From Methanobacteriota archaeon (GTDB lineage: Archaea > Thermoplasmatota > Thermoplasmata > RBG-16-68-12), in NCBI GenBank assembly GCA_005878325.1, contig VBMR01000025.1:1-7364 (forward strand): a DNA stretch of 7,364 nt, read 5' to 3'. Both the position numbers and the translations under genes were made by a program. Positions 5,995 to 7,364 of the stretch are shown here, in pieces (the first letter of the stretch is position 1; each line of letters opens with the position of its first letter). The notes below the pieces were generated by a model that saw only the letters and a program-made list of their open reading frames with translations, was not told the DNA's origin and searched no databases.

Positions 5995-6069
5995 GCTCGG
6001 GTGGCCCAGCACGGACAAGGCAGCGACCTCCTAAGTCGCAGATCGTGGGTTCAAATCCCACCCCGAGCG
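5995..6069 (+). tRNA. tRNA-Arg (anticodon CCU)
   Basis: Decodes AGG as arginine. The full cloverleaf can be drawn. Acceptor GCTCGGG (5995-6001) pairs with CCCGAGC (6062-6068), with discriminator G6069. The D arm is 6004-6021 with three pairs, a C-A mismatch at the fourth, and GG at 6013-6014. The anticodon stem GCGAC (6023-6027)/GTCGC (6035-6039) encloses the loop CTCCTAA, so the anticodon is CCT. A 5-nt variable loop AGATC follows. The T arm is GTGGG-TTCAAAT-CCCAC (6045-6061). It is 75 nt, has no intron, and no encoded CCA; CCA would be added after transcription. A TATA-like element lies 27 nt upstream. Not a selenocysteine or suppressor type. Confidence 0.97.
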
Positions 6070-6081
6070 CGGTCCGGCGAT

Positions 6082-6097
6082 GGTCACGATCGTGGCC
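6082..6097. repeat. Near-palindrome just downstream of tRNA-Arg
   Basis: GGTCACGATCGTGGCC has a perfect 10-bp core palindrome CACGATCGTG (6085-6094) extended by two of three further matching pairs. It starts 12 nt after the tRNA and overlaps the downstream copy of the 11-bp direct repeat. It could be a tRNA 3'-trailer structure or a protein site; nothing in the sequence decides. Confidence 0.4.
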
Positions 6098-6101
6098 GGT
6101 G
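6091..6101 (+). repeat. 11-bp direct repeat, downstream copy, flanking tRNA-Arg
   Basis: CGTGGCCGGTG, identical to the copy at 5951-5961. It overlaps the right half of the near-palindrome at 6082-6097. Confidence 0.5.
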
Positions 6102-6151
6102 CTGACCCGTCCCGACGAAGCCCTGCGGGTGACCAACTCCAACAGGGTCAG
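6102..6151. repeat. Inverted repeat upstream of the NmrA-like gene promoter
   Basis: CTGACCC (6102-6108) is exactly inverted by GGGTCAG (6145-6151). A competing shorter pairing, CCCTG (6121-6125) with CAGGG (6143-6147), uses part of the same right arm. The right arm abuts the TATA-like CTTAAGC at 6154-6160, so it is placed where an operator or control hairpin could act; this is inference. Confidence 0.4.
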
Positions 6152-6153
6152 TC

Positions 6154-6160
6154 CTTAAGC
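6154..6160 (+). promoter_or_regulatory. TATA-like box of the NmrA-like gene
   Basis: CTTAAGC is the AT-rich element nearest the gene and would place transcription start near 6183. GAGG at about 6183-6186 lies 8 nt before the ATG at 6195 and could act as a weak ribosome binding site if the leader includes it. Confidence 0.45.
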
Positions 6161-6194
6161 CGATCGGACGTCCTGGGGCGTCGAGGCAGTTCGC

Positions 6195-7070
6195 ATGGCG
6201 AAAACGAAGACGATTCTGGTGGCAGGAGCGACCGGACAGCAGGGTGGCGCGGTGGCAAGGAACCTCGTCAAGCGGGGGCACCGGGTCCTCGGACTGACGC
6301 GGGATCGATCGAAGTTCCCGCAAATCGCGAGCCTCGGGGCCGAAGCCGTCCTCGGAGACCTCACCAACCAAGCGAGCCTTCGGCCTCTCCTGCGGAACGT
6401 CGATGGCTTCTTCATCGTGACCACCCCGTTTGGTCCGGACTTCTCCGTCGATCCAAAGAAGGAGACCCTCCAAGGGACCACGGCGATCGACGCGGCCAAG
6501 GCGGCGGGCGTAGGCCACATCATCTTGTCGAGTGTCGCCTCCGCCGACGAAGGGACGGGAATCCCGCACTTCGAGTCCAAGGCGGAAGTAGAGGGGCATC
6601 TCAAGGGGACGGGACTGCCCTACACAATCACTCGGCCCGTCGCGTTCATGGACAACTACGTGAGTCCGTGGATGGCGGCCTCCCTGGAACGGGGCATCCT
6701 GGAGCAACCGGTCCCCCCCGCGATCCGCACCCAGCTCGTCGCGGTGCGGGACATCGGGGAAATCGTCGGCCGGGCTTTCGACGATCCCAAGAAGGCAATC
6801 GGGAAGACCGTGAACCTCGCGGGGGAGGAGATCGCCTTCGGGGACATCGCTGGCGCTCTTTCGAAGAAACTCGGACGACCGATCCGCTACGTCGAGCAAC
6901 CCGTGGAAGAGGCGCGCCGCAGGATGGGCGACGACGGGTTCCGGATGTTCGAGTTCTTCCGAACGAAGGGATACCACGTCGACATCCCGCGCCTGGAGAA
7001 GGAATGGGGGCTCCGTATGACGCGGTTCCGGGAGTTCCTCGACTCGACTGACTCGCAGCGGAAGGGATGA
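6195..7070 (+). CDS. NmrA-like NAD(P)-binding Rossmann protein (atypical short-chain dehydrogenase family)
   Basis: 291 aa, normal length for NmrA/HSCARG-type proteins, which bind NAD(P) and act either as redox sensors or as reductases of small molecules. The N-terminal dinucleotide motif is VAGATGQQGG (9-18); R36-D37 after the second strand suggests a preference for NADPH. It is followed by GDLTNQASL, a strand ending VDGFFIVTTPFG, IILSSVAS, and the family-typical HFESKAEVEGHLKGTGLPYT leading into TRPVAFMDNY. The catalytic Tyr-x-x-x-Lys of classical short-chain dehydrogenases is replaced by Phe-Glu-Ser-Lys, usual in this group. The C-terminal part (NLAGEEIAFGDIAGALSKKLG) forms the substrate-side domain. 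Substrate unknown; a sensor role is equally possible. It has its own TATA-like box and ends 14 nt from the convergent GTPase gene. Confidence 0.93.
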   Translation: MAKTKTILVAGATGQQGGAVARNLVKRGHRVLGLTRDRSKFPQIASLGAEAVLGDLTNQASLRPLLRNVDGFFIVTTPFGPDFSVDPKKETLQGTTAIDAAKAAGVGHIILSSVASADEGTGIPHFESKAEVEGHLKGTGLPYTITRPVAFMDNYVSPWMAASLERGILEQPVPPAIRTQLVAVRDIGEIVGRAFDDPKKAIGKTVNLAGEEIAFGDIAGALSKKLGRPIRYVEQPVEEARRRMGDDGFRMFEFFRTKGYHVDIPRLEKEWGLRMTRFREFLDSTDSQRKG

Positions 7071-7084
7071 GGGAATCCGGACGC

Positions 7085-7364
7085 TCACTTCCCTTTGGCG
7101 GGGCCGAGCTGCAGAAGTTTCTGGGCGGCCGCATGCGGGTCCGTGCGCCGGGCCGCAACGTCCTCCGCGAGGCGATCGAACACGGGGCCCAACCGGGACC
7201 CTTCCTCGACCCGGCGGGAGAGGAGCCGCTGGGCGTTCTCGAGGATCTCCAATCGGGCCCGGGCGATCTCCCGTTTTCGACGCACTCCGGACGACTCGAG
7301 AAACGCGGCGTGCTTCCCGATTGCGTCCGCAAGCTCTTCGATGCCCCGCCCCTCCGTGGCGGCC
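7085..7364 (-). CDS. meaB: MeaB/ArgK-type GTPase, C-terminal fragment (cut by window edge)
   Basis: In this family the G3E-class P-loop GTPase protects and reloads adenosylcobalamin-dependent methylmalonyl-CoA mutase (the ArgK link to amino-acid transport is an older annotation). About 92 codons are present, open to base 7364. They begin with TEGRGIEELADAI, the segment following the last GTPase motif. Then come the family-typical KHAAFLESSG, a long basic helix (RRKREIARARLEILENAQRL) and the ending DPHAAAQKLLQLG just before the stop. The final acidic/basic helices and the D-P-x-x-A-A near the end are characteristic of MeaB dimerisation arms. The nucleotide-binding motifs lie outside the window, so GTPase activity cannot be checked. 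A GTG at 7285 could be misread as a 66-aa gene start, but the frame continues upstream with family-like sequence. No mutase gene is in view. Confidence 0.85.
   Translation of the reverse strand, partial: AATEGRGIEELADAIGKHAAFLESSGVRRKREIARARLEILENAQRLLSRRVEEGSRLGPVFDRLAEDVAARRTDPHAAAQKLLQLGPAKGK

Noticed and set aside
5995..6069. tRNA as an integration (att) site of a mobile element
   Set aside because: No partial tRNA copy, integrase or composition change is present; the flanking 11-bp repeat does not match the tRNA sequence.
5042..6142. Minus-strand frame of 366 codons running across FKBP and the tRNA
   Set aside because: It overlaps a well-formed tRNA and a recognised FKBP gene; its Leu/Arg repeats are the complement of the FKBP Lys/Glu-rich tail.
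6080..7088. Plus 323-codon and minus 334-codon frames across the NmrA-like gene
   Set aside because: Shadows of a gene with a clear Rossmann motif and family-typical segments.
7085..7285. Separate 66-aa minus-strand gene starting at GTG 7285
   Set aside because: The frame remains open to the window edge and the upstream codons match the MeaB/ArgK C-terminal region, so it is a fragment of a larger gene.
1..7364. CRISPR array, insertion sequence or defence/toxin cassette
   Set aside because: No regularly spaced repeats, no transposase-like protein and no terminal inverted repeats were seen; every long protein is a housekeeping-type family or an isolated hypothetical.

Overview
The window is a GC-rich stretch (roughly two-thirds G+C by eye) of an archaeal chromosome. 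The clearest evidence is a complete archaeal/eukaryotic-type transcription factor B gene. Supporting signs are TATA-like boxes about 22-28 nt upstream of several gene starts, an FKBP of the long archaeal type, and a PF04008 'adenosine-specific kinase', a family typical of archaea and some thermophilic bacteria. A GC-rich Thermoplasmata-like euryarchaeal lineage would fit, but that placement is an inference and a phylogeny of TFB would be needed. The genes look like ordinary chromosomal housekeeping genes. I found no CRISPR array, insertion sequence, integrase or toxin/defence cassette.

Layout. Positions 1-1699 (minus) hold the N-terminal two-thirds of an M1-family zinc aminopeptidase that runs off the left edge. 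Divergent from it is an unrecognised basic protein of 168 aa (1856-2362, plus). This ends 2 nt from a convergent 104-aa winged-helix-like protein (2365-2679, minus). A divergent control region with a palindrome (2680-2781) separates that gene from a tight two-gene unit: the adenosine-specific kinase (2782-3273) and, 1 nt later, a class II glutamine amidotransferase (3275-3910) whose C-terminus looks damaged. TFB (4051-4965) follows with a strong TATA box and Shine-Dalgarno, and a 13-bp hairpin lies just after its stop. Next come an FKBP-type prolyl isomerase with a Lys/Pro/Ala-rich tail (5084-5947), tRNA-Arg(CCU) (5995-6069), an NmrA-type NAD(P)-binding protein (6195-7070), and the convergent C-terminal end of a MeaB/ArgK GTPase (7085-7364, minus) that runs off the right edge.

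How they relate. Only the kinase/amidotransferase pair looks like an operon; most other genes have their own TATA-like element. The aminopeptidase (peptide turnover) and FKBP (folding) are protein-quality functions, TFB is general transcription, and MeaB belongs to B12-dependent methylmalonyl-CoA mutase maintenance, but nothing ties them into one pathway. The points most worth checking are the apparent internal deletion plus frame change in the amidotransferase, the charged FKBP tail, the hairpin after TFB, and the repeats around the tRNA. I do not see convincing evidence of a new multi-gene system here.
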